Shown one piece after another: positions 45,986-57,469 of a stretch of 64,000 bases of DNA (position 1 is its first letter; every line of letters begins with the position of its first letter). The position numbers were made by a program, and so were the translations under genes. A model generated the notes under the pieces. The model had not been told where the DNA came from, did not search any database, and saw only the letters and a list, made by a program, of their open reading frames with translations. This DNA comes from Achatina immaculata (taxonomy: Eukaryota; Mollusca; Gastropoda; Stylommatophora; Achatinidae), in contig CM019714.1 in assembly GCA_009760885.1 (NCBI GenBank), forward strand, positions 6,644,812 to 6,708,811. Direction: 5' to 3'.

Positions 45986-47810
45986 GATACATATCTTCAC
46001 GTACAAACCAATCACAATTTTGAGAGTACATCCTAGTACACAATGAGTGAATGGAAAATTTACCCGCCAGTAATTCTTTATTAAGAAGTAAAAACTGTAG
46101 GACGTAGTTTGAATCATTAAATGTCTTTTAAAATATCAAAGATGGATAAGTTGAGAACTGCGAAAAATGGTTATATTGGAGTAGAGATAGCCAAATGTGT
46201 ATGACGCAGGTTTAAAAAAATGAAACGATACAAAGAAGAAAAGGTGAGAATGAATAGCAAAAAAGGCAATGAAATGATGTAAACCAAGCAGTAATAAACC
46301 AATAATTCGAGTATATACCTTTATCAAGCAGTAGGAAAATAACGAGAGAAGAAATAAACACAAAGATAACACGTAGTTGGCAGAGATCTTCTTAGAACGT
46401 CAAGAAGGTATTGCTTATCACTCACCTGAAAATGTCTCCATACTTTGCTCTCCATTTCTTGAAATGAGGTCGAAGGTTTGAACTCATGTGAAGCAGGTTG
46501 CCCAGTAGTGGTAGTGGTCGTGCAGGAAATGGCGGGAGACGAGGATCTGGTTTACTCATCCAATGAAGAAGAAACAGCAGGAAGACGATGGCAGCCAGAA
46601 AAAATGTGAGATCCATCATACGATGTAAAGGTTGAAGGTCAGCGGGATGATTGTCACAGCCGAGCTGAACGTTTCGTTTTTAGTGCAATCCTAGTCTAAG
46701 AAAAGTACATGAACTGGAGGATAAAATATTGAATAATAACAACCACAACAAGTGGCAAAAGTGTTAAGTAAAATCAGTGCAATATTATTGTTTAAATAAG
46801 ATAATACCTTCCACTTATACCGTTTAGGGACATCACTACTTTACCTGATGTTAAAATTAAAACTCTGATAACTGTTTGTTATGAATCGATTATGTTTATA
46901 TATTTTAGTTGGAATGACTCATCTTTATTATGCATGTGCGTGTAATGAAATGCTAGATAGCGCGAGTGATAACGTGGTGCATTGCTCCTGGGCTCATATA
47001 GGGTTCGGAAGACTCATCTGTTTTAAAACAGGAAAGGGGAGGGAGCTCATAATAGATGATTTTATAAAGGAATATTACGCTTATGTTTAACAAAAACTCT
47101 TGCATACTACATCTCAGGGGGTACTTCTTTAGCAGGCTCCACCGCCACGGGGATTATGGTTATTCTTACCCCATTAATCCAGGTTAGGCTTTTCACTAGG
47201 GGTACTAAGGGGGAGGGGTGGGACAAGGTCTTGGGCAGTTATGGTTCGTCAATTCTGACACTAGCTTATCAGTTATTGGTCGCGGACTCACAAAACTCGT
47301 GCACAAGAGAAGACTAGCATGACACATGTGAATAACGTGGTGAAGACTTGTTAAGAGAGACCATGAGAACAAACAGGATTTTGTTTCCTGTTGCCCGTGG
47401 CTGCGAATTAGGCGCTAAATGACCGTGAGTGTGACGAAACCAGTTACACTTTTATAGAAGCGAATAAGTAAACCTGCGGTTTAACAGAATGATCTGTGAC
47501 AGAATGGGGACTTGGAACCCGGTTTCTGTGGTAAAAAAGTTGTTGACTACAGCTCAGCTCTTTAAACAAGAACGGACTAAGACATATCTCCGTGTTCCTA
47601 TTGGCTAGTTCAGTCAAGGGGTCGGAGCTTGCGGTATGCACGAAAGACTTCTGTTCGAGATGTTGATGTGATAGGACGTGTGTTGGTTTTGTTCTGGGAT
47701 GTTTGCTATGATTGCTTGGTTCGTAATGTAAGTTTTGTGGTTGTCCTTTTCAGGACAGAATGTGGTAGAGTTTAGTATGTAGTGGTTGTAATTGATTTGT
47801 CCTTAATTGT
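45986..47810 (-). repeat. P450 exon-1 module, copy 4 (mosaic)
   Basis: From 45986 to about 46790 it is essentially identical to copy 3 (for example acgtagttggcagagatc). From about 46795 on it is essentially identical to copy 2 (taccgtttagggac, cttttcactagggg). The switch lies near the tttaaataagataatacc block. Confidence 0.9.
46426..46619 (-). CDS. CYP2-like cytochrome P450, candidate exon 1c
   Basis: Identical to exon 1b in sequence, with an upstream flank like exon 1a. Same phase-2 donor. Confidence 0.75.
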
Positions 47811-47972
47811 CGAAAGTTTAGCATGTTATGAGTTGAGTGTCCCCTTTTTGGGCAAGGATGCGATTCTAGACTGAAAGGTTATATTGGAGTTTTCAGTATA
47901 CGTGAGGTTAGCATGCCTTTAACGCTTTGTGTGATGGTGTGAGTGTCCCATGGCGAAATCGTGTGGACAGCT

Positions 47973-48062
47973 TTTTTCCATTAAACTTTGTTTTTCCATT
48001 AAACTTCGTTTTTCCATTAAACTTTGTTTTTCCATTAAAATTTGTTTTTCCATTAAACTTTT
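47973..48062. repeat. 18-bp minisatellite, 5 units
   Basis: Unit ttttccattaaactttgt. On the minus strand it reads NGKTKF repeats. Confidence 0.93.
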
Positions 48063-48093
48063 GTAAGTGCGGAACCCTGTAGTATTTTTTATT

Positions 48094-49706
48094 CATGTTA
48101 TGTGTGCCAACTGTTGATTTATGTTATGTGTGCCAACTGTTGATTTATGTTATGTGTGCCAACTGTTGATTTATGTTATGTGTGCCAACTGTTGATTTAT
48201 GTTATGTGTGCCAACTGTTGATTTATGTTATGTGTGCCAACTGTTGATTTATGTTACGTGTGCCAACTGTTGATTTATGTTACGTGTGCCAACTGTTGAT
48301 TTATGTTACGTGTGCCAACTGTTGATTTATGTTACGTGTGGAAACTGTTGATTTATGTTACGTGTGCCAACTGTTGATTTATGTTACGTGTGCCAACTGT
48401 TGATTTATGTTACGTGTGCCAACTGTTGATTTATGTTACGTGTGCCAACTGTTGATTTATGTTACGTGTGCCAACTGTTGGTTTATGTTACGTGTGCCAG
48501 CTGTTGGTTTATGTTACGTGTGCCAGCTGTTGGTTTATGTTACGTGTGCCAGCTGTTGGTTTATGTTACGTGTGCCAGCTGTTGGTTTATGTTACGTGTG
48601 CCAGCTGTTGGTTTATGTTACGTGTGCCAGCTGTTGGTTTATGTTAGTGTGCCAGCTGTTGGTTTATGTTACGTGTGCCAGCTGTTGGTTTATGTTACGT
48701 GTGCCAACTGTTGGTTTATGTTACGTGTGCCAACTGTTGGTTTATGTTACACGTGCCAACTGTTGGTTTATGTTACACGTGCCAACTGTTGGTTTATGTT
48801 ACGTGTGCCAGCTGTTGGTTTATGTCACGTGTGCCAGCTGTTGGTTTATGTTACGTGTGCCAGCTGTTGGTTTATGTTACGCGTGCCAACTGTTGGTTTA
48901 TGTTACGCGTGCCAACTGTTGGTTTATGTTACGCGTGCCAACTGTTGGTTTATGTTATGTGTGCCAACTGTTGGTTTATGTTATGTGTGCCAACTGTTGG
49001 TTTATGTTACGTGTGCCAACTGTTGGTTTATGTTACGTGTGCCAACTGTTGGTTTATGTTACGCGTGCCAACTGTTGGTTTATGTTACGTGTGCCAACTG
49101 TTGGTTTATGTTACGTGTGCCAACTGTTGGTTTATGTTACGTGTGCCAACTGTTGGTTTATGTCACGTGTGCCAGCTGTTGGTTTATGTCACGTGTGCCA
49201 GCTGTTGGTTTATGTCACGTGTGCCAGCTGTTGGTTTATGTTACGTGTGCCAGCTGTTGGTTTATGTTACGCGTGCCAGCTGTTGGTTTATGTTACGCGT
49301 GCCAGCTGTTGGTTTATGTTACGCGTGCCAACTGTTGGTTTATGTTACGCGTGCCAACTGTTGGTTTATGTTACGCGTGCCAACTGTTGGTTTATGTTAC
49401 GCGTGCCAACTGTTGGTTTATGTTACGCGTTCCAACTGTTGGTTTATGTTACGCGTTCCAACTGTTGGTTTATGTTACGCGTTCCAACTGTTGGTTTATG
49501 TTACGTGTGCCAACTGTTGGTTTATGTTATGTGTGCCAACTGTTGGTTTATGTTACGTGTGCCAACTGTTGGTTTATGTTACGTGTGCCAACTGCTGGTT
49601 TATGTTACACGTGCCAACTGTTGGTTTATGTTACGTGTGCCAACTGTTGGTTTATGTTACGTGTGCCAACTGTTGGTTTATGTTACGTGTGCCAACTGTT
49701 GGTTTC
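48094..49706. repeat. 26-bp minisatellite, about 62 units
   Basis: Unit tgttggtttatgttacgtgt plus gccaac. Because 26 is not a multiple of 3 and the unit lacks stops in all plus frames, three overlapping ORFs (up to 468 codons) appear. All encode the same 26-residue period (VPTVGLCYVCQLL...) offset in phase, so they are not independent proteins. Blocks of units share ttatgt, ttacgt, ttacgc or tcacgt variants. Confidence 0.96.
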
Positions 49707-49948
49707 GGTTTGTTACTCATGTAACTGGTCATGTTCGTGTACTGACCTGTGGTGGTATATTATTGTCATCTGGGTTTTCGTTTGTTACACGATGTTTTGG
49801 TGTCACTTGTTAACCAGTTAAGCCAAATATCTGCTCAGTAAATAACGAGGTAAAGTATTTCAAGACTAGTTCAGCTGGTGTAAAATACATCAACACATAA
49901 TCGTAGAGTAGATGAATTACACGTCAGTAGTGAAACACGCCTTTAGCT

Positions 49949-50055
49949 GGATCGGAATCAGCGGTTAACGAGGATTTACAACATGTTACCTGAATTATGC
50001 TGTGAGTGTCATGGCCTAGAGCACTGCTCTAGATCTACCATTTATAGCAACATCC
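49949..50055 (+). mobile_element. piggyBac relic, second copy of the 5' segment
   Basis: About 85% identical by eye to 6378-6484 (ttgcctgaattatactgtga and neighbours). It stops at an A-rich run near 50070. Confidence 0.7.
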
Positions 50056-50206
50056 ACAGGTTTTCTGCAAAAAAAAAAAAAAAAATGAAGACCAATTTCC
50101 GCAAAACTTTCGGACATTTTTTTTTTAAAGACGAGACTTTATTCAGTACATGTGGCATCTTAATTGTCACAACTGAACAAATCTACTTTCTACCTGTCGT
50201 TTAGGG

Positions 50207-51117
50207 GTCCGTCAGGGGTGCACATTGTCGTCTTACTTATTTAACTTGTATACTGAAAATATAATGAGGAATGTTAGAGAAAATGTAGACAAAGAATAAT
50301 ACGATGTCATAACAATTGAAGGTTATGAAATACCAGAGATTACATATGCTGATGACACAGTGTTACTGTCCACAACACAAAAAGGAATGGAAAAACTAAT
50401 TATGTCAGTCAGTAAGAATCATGAAGATCAAAACCTCTATCTTAATGCGAAGAAAACTAAATTGATGACAACTGACAAAACAAACAAGGCAGCTGAAATA
50501 TACATTAATGATGAACAATTTGAAGAAGTGGAGAGTTTTGAATATTTTGGATCATTACTAAACAATTTGAAGAAGTGGAGAGTTTTGAATATCTTGGATC
50601 ACTGCTAACTAATAATGAAGATACAATGATTGAAATTAAAAGAGGACATCTATCGCTCTTCAAAAAGTAAAACAACTAAAGAATCTGTGGAAAGGAACAG
50701 ACAGAACTACAAAAATAAGATTTTTAAGGGCATGCATCTTTCCCATCGCAAGATATGCCTGTGAGACCTGGACACTTAACAAAACAGCTGAGAAACACAT
50801 AAATGCCTTTGAATGTAAATGCTACAGAAGAGTTCTTCAGATATCATGGATAAAAAAAAATAACATATATATGAATACTACAAGATCTTAATATTAAAGA
50901 AGTCTGGTTAGTAAAGAGGATTAAATAGCGAAAACTTTAAAATTTGGGACATATTAAACGTCATTATAATTTAAAGAAGACCGTCTTGGAAGACACATAA
51001 TGGGAAAATGAAAGAGAGGAAGACCAAGGCGAAGATGGCTACAAAACATCGTTGCTAATCAGCAAATGGAGGCAAAGTTTTGCAAGTGAGATGCAAATGA
51101 CTGATTGACTGACTGAT
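50207..51117 (+). mobile_element. RTE-like family 3, 3' portion
   Basis: GVRQGCTLSSYLF, then EITYADDTVLLSTT (catalytic YADD), NAKKTKLMTTDKTNKA, a 48-bp tandem duplication of EQFEEVESFEYFGSLL (50511-50608), YACETWTLNKTAEKH-like sequence and a C-terminal basic region. It ends gatgcaaatgactgattgac, the family's short-repeat tail. Frameshifts make it inactive. Confidence 0.86.
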
Positions 51118-51484
51118 AGAAACTTTTTTTTAAAATCATAAATCTGTTATCTGTTGAACTGCTTCTGTCCACGAGTCTCTGTTATTTGATCTCTAGTTTA
51201 TATTAGTCTTTTCCTCACAGTGTCTACAAAAGTGCCAGGCGCCGACTTGATATTTCTCATGACGGAAAATGGTGCTCCAAAATATTATAGATCGATCATT
51301 TTCACCAGACAATATGGTAGTCACGTTATTCGCACTCCCACGTCATATGATCGTGCTTTATCGTCTGATTCATCGTGCTTACGACGATATTATTCTTTTA
51401 TCGAAATAACAACAGCACAGAAACTGTTTCCAGCGATTAATGTTCCTCATGTGCGTTTACAGTAACTGACTCCTGTAATTTGAA

Positions 51485-51845
51485 ACAGGTGTGAAAATAA
51501 GAGTTATACAGGAATTTGAAACAGGTGTGAAGATAAGAGTCATACATGAATTTGAAACAGGTGTGAAGATAAGAGTTATACAGGAATTTGAAACATGTAT
51601 GAAGATAAGAGTTATACAGGAATTTGAAATAGGTGTGAAGATAAGAGTCATACAGGAATTTGAAACAAGTGTGAATATAATAGTTATACAGGAATTTGAA
51701 ACAAGTGTGAATATAATAGTTATACAGGAATTTGAAACAAGTGTGAAGATAAGAGTTATACAGAAATTGAAACAGGTGTGAAGATAAGAGTTATACAGAA
51801 ATTGAAACAAGTGTGAAGATAAGAGTTTTACAGGAACCTGAGACA
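51485..51845. repeat. 36-bp minisatellite, about 10 units
   Basis: Unit ggaatttgaaacaggtgtga plus agataagagttataca; 12 codons long, giving in-phase ORFs on both strands. Some units carry a 1-bp loss near 51765. Confidence 0.94.
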
Positions 51846-52080
51846 TAAAAGAAATGACAACTGCAGTAAAACTGGTTCTAGTAATGAAAATAGATGGAGG
51901 TGTATGGTAGACTTTTACAAAAAGATAGAAAGAGTGAGGAAAGTGGGAAGAAACAAGAATGGTAGAAAGCAAGATAAGTACATATAAATGAAGGAAATAA
52001 AAGAATACGGTATTTTGGCAAAAGCCTCTTTCAAGGATTACATAAAAAAAACAACAACAACACAACAGATAAAAACAGGA
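51846..52080 (-). mobile_element. Penelope-related terminal relic
   Basis: Same layout as 37731-37930: cataaaagaaatgacaactg, gtgtatggtagacttttaca and a decayed hammerhead-like motif at 52011-52036 (CTTGAAAGAGGC, loop, GCCAAAATACC on the minus strand). Confidence 0.6.
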
Positions 52081-52560
52081 AAAATGTAAGAAACATGTAG
52101 ATCACATGATCCTGTAAAACCCTATAGAAAGGCTGTCTATATATTTTTTCACACATTTTTCGTGGTTTTATCTGTTGTGTTGTTTTTGTGTGTGATCCTT
52201 GCTACCCACCAACCATTTAAATAACGGCAAAAGCTACAACCGGCAAAAGCGTGTGGAACAGCTGTGCTAGCCTCGTGACAAACACGAACCACTTTATGAT
52301 ACAGGCAATAAGGGCTACATGTGCACTCATCAATAACGGATGCTGCATACTTCAAAAAGAATGTTTTGAATAGTTACCAATTTGTTTTTAACGGTGTTTT
52401 ATACGTGCTTTTGCGCTAGAGTTGTTCCATACTGTGTCCTTGTATGTTCGTGGTATTTCATAATGTGTCCTTTTGTGTTAGTGGTATTTTATAATTGGCG
52501 TTGTGTGTTATTGGGGGTTCATGACGTGTTTTGTATTAATGATGTTTTATAATCGTCCTT
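52081..52560. other. No gene seen
   Basis: AT-rich; weak 40-bp imperfect repetition around tgtgttagtggtattttata (52440-52560). No coding signal. Confidence 0.5.
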
Positions 52561-53193
52561 TCGTTCTATAAACAACAGAGTCGTGTACGATGAGATGCCA
52601 GCAATCCACTGCAGTAGGATTCAGGGCCAGAGAATCCGAGACCTGAAGTTCTTGGGTATAACGTTTGAACGATCGTTTTTTTTTTTTTAACCGTCAGCAC
52701 ACTGACCATGTCATATAACAAGCACAAAAAAGGACTTAATGCTGTCAAGGCAGTGGCTAGGTGGGATATGCAGCAATGGATGCTTGTACGGCTAATACAG
52801 ACACTGGTGCTAGCAGTGGTTGATTACGGACTCAGACTACTGACCTTATCCAAAATCCAAATTGACAGGTTGAAAAGAATTCAAAATGAAGCTATGCGGA
52901 CTGTCCTGGACTGCACAAAAGGATACTCCGAGTGTGACCATACGTTATCTGCTTGGTCTGCCTGGCCTTGAGATCAGGCACAAGGTTGTACAGGTCAAGA
53001 CTTATCTCGCAGTGGCCGGTAACGTCACTCATCCTCTGCATAAATCACTGGCGGTAATGAAAGATTGTCGTATCAAACATGGCAGTTCATGGATGGCTGA
53101 GGATGTGTGTGCGGTGGAGGGTATATTAAAAGGGACAGAGTGAATAAACGTGAGATGATAGCAACAGATACATCAAAGTGAACATCACCGCGC

Positions 53194-53400
53194 TTGGCAT
53201 AGTTTGCAGAGAATAGATGGGAGGAAGGACTGAGTTTGCAGAGAATGGATGGGAGGCAGGACTGAGTTTGCAGAGAATAGATAGGAGGCAGGACTGAGTT
53301 TGCAGAGAATAGATGGGAGGCAGGACTGAGTTTGCAGAGAATAGATAGGAGGCAGGACTGAGTTTGCAGAGAATAGATGGGAGGCAGGACTGAGTTTGCA
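53194..53400. repeat. 32-bp minisatellite inside RNase H relic, about 6 units
   Basis: Unit gagtttgcagagaatagatg plus ggaggcaggact; it runs straight into VQGLIYAHVQPRDSVIFTDN coding sequence. Confidence 0.93.
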
Positions 53401-53474
53401 GTTCAGGGGCTCATTTACGCTCACGTGCAACCACGTGACTCAGTCATCTTTACGGACAACTCAATGCTGCCAGG

Positions 53475-53580
53475 TGAAAAGAGTGGGTGGGGCTTCGTTA
53501 CTTATAGAAAAGGCACAGTGGTAGCACAGAAAAGAGTGGATGGGGCTTCGTTGCTGATAGAAAAGGCACAGTGGTGACAC
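53475..53580. repeat. 53-bp tandem duplication within RNase H coding sequence
   Basis: gaaaagagtgggtggggctt...agcaca is followed by a second copy with a few changes. 53 bp is not a multiple of three, so it shifts the frame. Confidence 0.9.
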
Positions 53581-53666
53581 AGAAGGCATTGGCCTCCATC
53601 ACCACGACATCAAGGATGAAGATGGAAATTGTAGCAGTGACTAAGAAGGCTCTGTCCTGTCTATCC

Positions 53667-54208
53667 AGCAAGATGATACACACGGTGTGGTGGTGACAGG
53701 CAGGATGATATACACGGTGTGGTGGTGACAGGCAGGATGATACACACGGTGTGGTGGTGACAGGCAGGATGATACACACAGTGTGGTGGTGACAGGTAGG
53801 ATGATACACACGGTGTGGTGGTGACAGGCAGGATGATACACACGGTGTGGTGGTGACAGGCAGGATGATACACACGGTGTGGTGGTGACAGGCAGGATGA
53901 TACACACGGTGTGGTGGTGACAGGCAGGATGATACACACGGTGTGGTGGTGACAGGCAGGATGATACACACGGTGTGGCGGTGACAGGCAGGATGATACA
54001 CACGGTGTGGCGGTGACAGGCAGGATGATACACACGGTGTGGTGGTGACAGGCAGGATGATACACACGGTGTGGCGGTGACAGGCAGGATGATACACACG
54101 GTGTGGCGGTGACAGGCAGGATGATACACACGGTGTGGCGGTGACAGGCAGGATGATACACACGGTGTGGTGGTGACAGGCAGGATGATACACACGGTGT
54201 GGCGGTGA
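53667..54208. repeat. 32-bp minisatellite inside RNase H relic, about 17 units
   Basis: Unit gatgatacacacggtgtggt plus ggtgacaggcag. The last unit runs into gtgacggattctcaa, the VTDSQ motif. The minus-strand His/Cys-rich ORFs are repeat translations. Confidence 0.95.
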
Positions 54209-54267
54209 CGGATTCTCAAAACTTTCTTTGTAAGAAGAGAGACGTTTACTACGTCCTGAATAGGCTC

Positions 54268-54600
54268 ATCTCGTGCGATAATCCAGTGTCACCAGGCAGA
54301 CACGATAATCCAGTGTCACCAGGCAGACACGATAATCCAGTGTCACCAGGCAGACACGATAATCCAGTGTCACCAGGCAGACACGATAATCCAGTGTCAC
54401 CAGGCAGACACGATAATCCAGTGTCACCAGGCAGACACGATAATCCAGTGTCACCAGGCAGACACGATAATCCAGTGTCACCAGGCAGACACGATAATCC
54501 AGTGTCACCAGGCAGACACGATAATCCAGTGTCACCAGGCAGACACGATAATCCAGTGTCACCAGGCAGACACGATAATCCAGTGTCACCAGGCAGACAT
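54268..54600. repeat. 27-bp minisatellite inside RNase H relic, about 12 units
   Basis: Unit cacgataatccagtgtcacc plus aggcaga, identical copies, 9 codons each (HDNPVSPGR), directly before the WTYCPGHSG motif. Confidence 0.96.
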
Positions 54601-54639
54601 GGACATATTGCCCTGGGCATTCGGGAGTGAGAGGCATTG

Positions 54640-55618
54640 GGGTAGCCGTGACAGATAACATGTGTCAGTCAGAGAAATAGATCAACTTCGTGACAGATAA
54701 CATGTGTAGTCAGAGAAATAGATCAACTTCGTGACAGATAACATGTGTAGTCAGAGAAATAGATCAAAATCGTGACAGATAACATGTGTAGTCAGAGAAA
54801 TAGATCAAAATCGTGACAGATAACATGTGTAGTCAGAGAAATAGATCAACTTCGTGACAGATAACATGTGTAGTCAGAGAAATAGATCAAAATCGTGACA
54901 GATAACATGTGTAGTCAGAGAAATAGATCAACTTCGTGACAGATAACATGTGTAGTCAGAGAAATAGATCAACTTCGTGACAGATAACATGTGTCAGTCA
55001 GAGAAATAGATCAACTTCGTGACAGATAACATGTGTCAGTCAGAGAAATTGATTAAAATCGTGACAGATAACATGTGTCAATCAGAGAAATTAATCAACA
55101 TCGTGACATATAACATGTGTAAGTCAGAGAAGTAGATCAACTTCGTGACAGATAACATGTGTCAGTCAGAGAAATAGATAAAAATCGTGACAGATAACAT
55201 GTGTCAGTCAGAGAATAGATCAACATCGTGACAGATAACATGTGTCAGTCAGAGAAATAGATAAAAATCGTGACAGATAACATGTGTCAGTCAGAGAAAT
55301 AGATCAACTTCGTGACAGATAACATGTGTCAGTCAGAGAAATTGATTAAAATCGTGACAGATAACATGTGTCAATCAGAGAAATTAATCAACATCGTGAC
55401 ATATAACATGTGTAAGTCAGAGAAGTAGATCAACTTCGTGACAGATAACATGTGTCAGTCAGAGAAATAGATAAAAATCGTGACAGATAACATGTGTCAG
55501 TCAGAGAAATAGATCAACATCGTGACAGATAACATGTGTCAGTCAGAGAAATAGATAAAAATCGTGACAGATAACATGTGTCAGTCAGAGAAATGGATCA
55601 ACATCGTGACAGATAACG
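54640..55618. repeat. 43-45-bp minisatellite inside RNase H relic, about 22 units
   Basis: Unit cgtgacagataacatgtgtc plus agtcagagaaatagatcaactt. The first unit is continuous with the coding sequence VAVTDN; the last (gataacgtgctgcagattg) runs into the next coding piece. A higher-order block (about 54998-55245 versus 55295-55545) is also repeated. Confidence 0.94.
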
Positions 55619-55690
55619 TGCTGCAGATTGAAACAAAAGAAACGTTTGAAGCTGAAATTCTTGAGCGCTTAGGCCAAACATAAGCAAAGC

Positions 55691-56129
55691 GATGGTTCAA
55701 ATAAACTGAATAATAAGCAAATACAGTTGTTGCTGGAATCTCATTTCTCAATCACTTCTGTGCTACTTCTAGCGCAGGTAACAGCTGCTACGGTTAGTTT
55801 TATTAGGTTAAAGTGAAATATGTGGGTCTTTTTAATTTTAAAATCTTTGAATTTCGTTGAAGCTGTTCCCAGCCAGACTATTTAGGGGCAGAGCTCAAGA
55901 ACCTGATGACTGCTACAACTCGTATAAGAAACAGATTGTGAAATTTACATTAACTTTTCTGTGTAGCTTTTTAAATATTTTTTAAAAACAATTTTCAGCG
56001 CATTAAGAGAAAATCCGTATCAGATAAGAAAAAAATATTTTGAAAAACTGTGAAGAACCTACAAGCAGATTAGCATGTGAAGAAATACAGACGTGTGAAG
56101 CTGATATAGAGGAGGAAGAGTTTTCTTCT
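55691..56129. other. No gene seen
   Basis: AT-rich sequence between two retroelement relics, no recognisable coding. Confidence 0.5.
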
Positions 56130-56282
56130 AAGTCATCGACAGTGTCATGCTTCTACGAAACAACGAAGCTGCAGGATCAGACGGAATTGCTCTAGAATTG
56201 ATTAAGGAAGGACGTCTAAATCTACATGAACTGATCTGCGCATTGATACCACAAATATGGAGATAAGAAAAAAAAACTCCTT

Positions 56283-56365
56283 AGTTAAAGTAAAGAAACA
56301 TGACTGACAGTAAAGAAACATGACTGACAGTAAAGAAACATGACTGACAGTAAAGAAACATGACT
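56283..56365. repeat. 20-bp tandem repeat, 4 units
   Basis: Unit agtaaagaaacatgactgac. Confidence 0.93.
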
Positions 56366-57469
56366 GATCCCAATATTAAAGATAGGAGATAAGAGCAAGC
56401 GTGAAAGCTGCAGATGATTATCATTGCTGCAAGCAAGCTACGAGATCACAACCATACAGCGAGGACATACTGGGAGATAAAGGTCAAGTGAACCAGCGTC
56501 ATTGCATACAGTCAAACCATACGTGCTCTTTGACCAGAAGCTGTCGGCCAATGCCGCTATCAGCACTAACTCCGTAGCTAGCGGAGTCATTACCCTGGTA
56601 CCTATATTTTTCTTAAGGCTGGGTGAACCCAGGTCACAGGTTTGACAGCCTCTGTGAGCGGAAACCAAAGCCCGGTCGTCTGGCGAGTGACTTAATCCAC
56701 GGCTGCCTAAAAGTTAAGACACGACCGTGGACCTAACACGTGTCTTCTGAATGTGAAACTAGTCTTCACCGCGCGCTGCCACACCTTATCCCACTCGGGG
56801 GGGAGGGGGGAATTATCAAGCAGGTTTCAGGGAGAATAGATCAACCGTGAACTGTTCCCTATTACTATTCAACCCAGTGTTAAAACGATAGCCAGAAAAG
56901 TGAAAGAAGAAAGCAGTACACAAGAACAAGAGAAAATACTAGGATATGTTGAGGACATTGATCTACTGGGGAGACGCTATACATGAAGTCACCAACACCT
57001 GCATACACCTGACAGGTGTGGCACTAGGCTTTGCCATTACCCAAGATAAGACAGAGTATAGGAAGATATCAAGAAACTGGGGGAAGAATAAGCCAGATTA
57101 TATAATTTTTGGAGATACGACCACCAGGAACACAGAAACATACAAATATCTAGACACAACTTTCAACAGCTGCAACATAGTAAGGAGGAAATTAAAACTA
57201 AAACAAAATATAATCTTTCTTTGCAACACCTGCTAAAATCCCCAAAACACCAGGATAAACAATCTACACAACTAAGACCAGCCGTCATGTATGGATCAGA
57301 AACGTGGAGTACAACAAGGAAAGATGAACAAGAATTGCATATCTTTGAGAACAAGATCATAAGAAGAATCTTTGGGCCCATAAAAGATACCAGCAGTGGG
57401 AAATGGAGAGCTAGAAGGAACACTGAATTTAACAGCATATTTAAATCACAGCGGATTATAACCATCTTG

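Larger units (their letters stand above)
52561..55690 (+). pseudogene. Non-LTR RT/RNase H relic expanded by minisatellites
   Basis: RT tail: RIRDLKFLGITFERSFFF (52620-52690), then KHKKGLNAVKAVARWD, LIQTLVLAVVDYGLRLL and RLKRIQNEAMRTVLDCTKG (52708-52920), and after a shift YLLGLPGLEIRHKVVQVKTY. RNase H motifs are scattered: VIFTDNSMLPGEKSGWGF (53443-53500), KALSCLSSKM (about 53648-53677), VTDSQNFLCKKRDVYYVLNR (54205-54265), WTYCPGHSGVRGIG (54600-54640) and VTDN (54645). The last piece continues at 55615-55680 as DNVLQIETKETFEAEILERL. The order matches an I/Jockey-type RT-RNase H ORF, but four minisatellites and one 53-bp duplication separate the motifs. It is certainly inactive. Confidence 0.8.

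Noticed and set aside
53641..54219. His/Cys-rich minus-strand ORFs of 166-231 codons
   Set aside because: Products of the 32-bp repeat in three frames; the real coding remnant is RNase H on the plus strand.
54268..54600. CRISPR-like array of 27-bp identical repeats
   Set aside because: No spacers: the units are directly head to tail, in animal DNA, within a retroelement relic.
56438..56700. Possible SINE or inserted unit
   Set aside because: Different in composition from its surroundings, but I could not find box A/B, a target duplication or a second copy.
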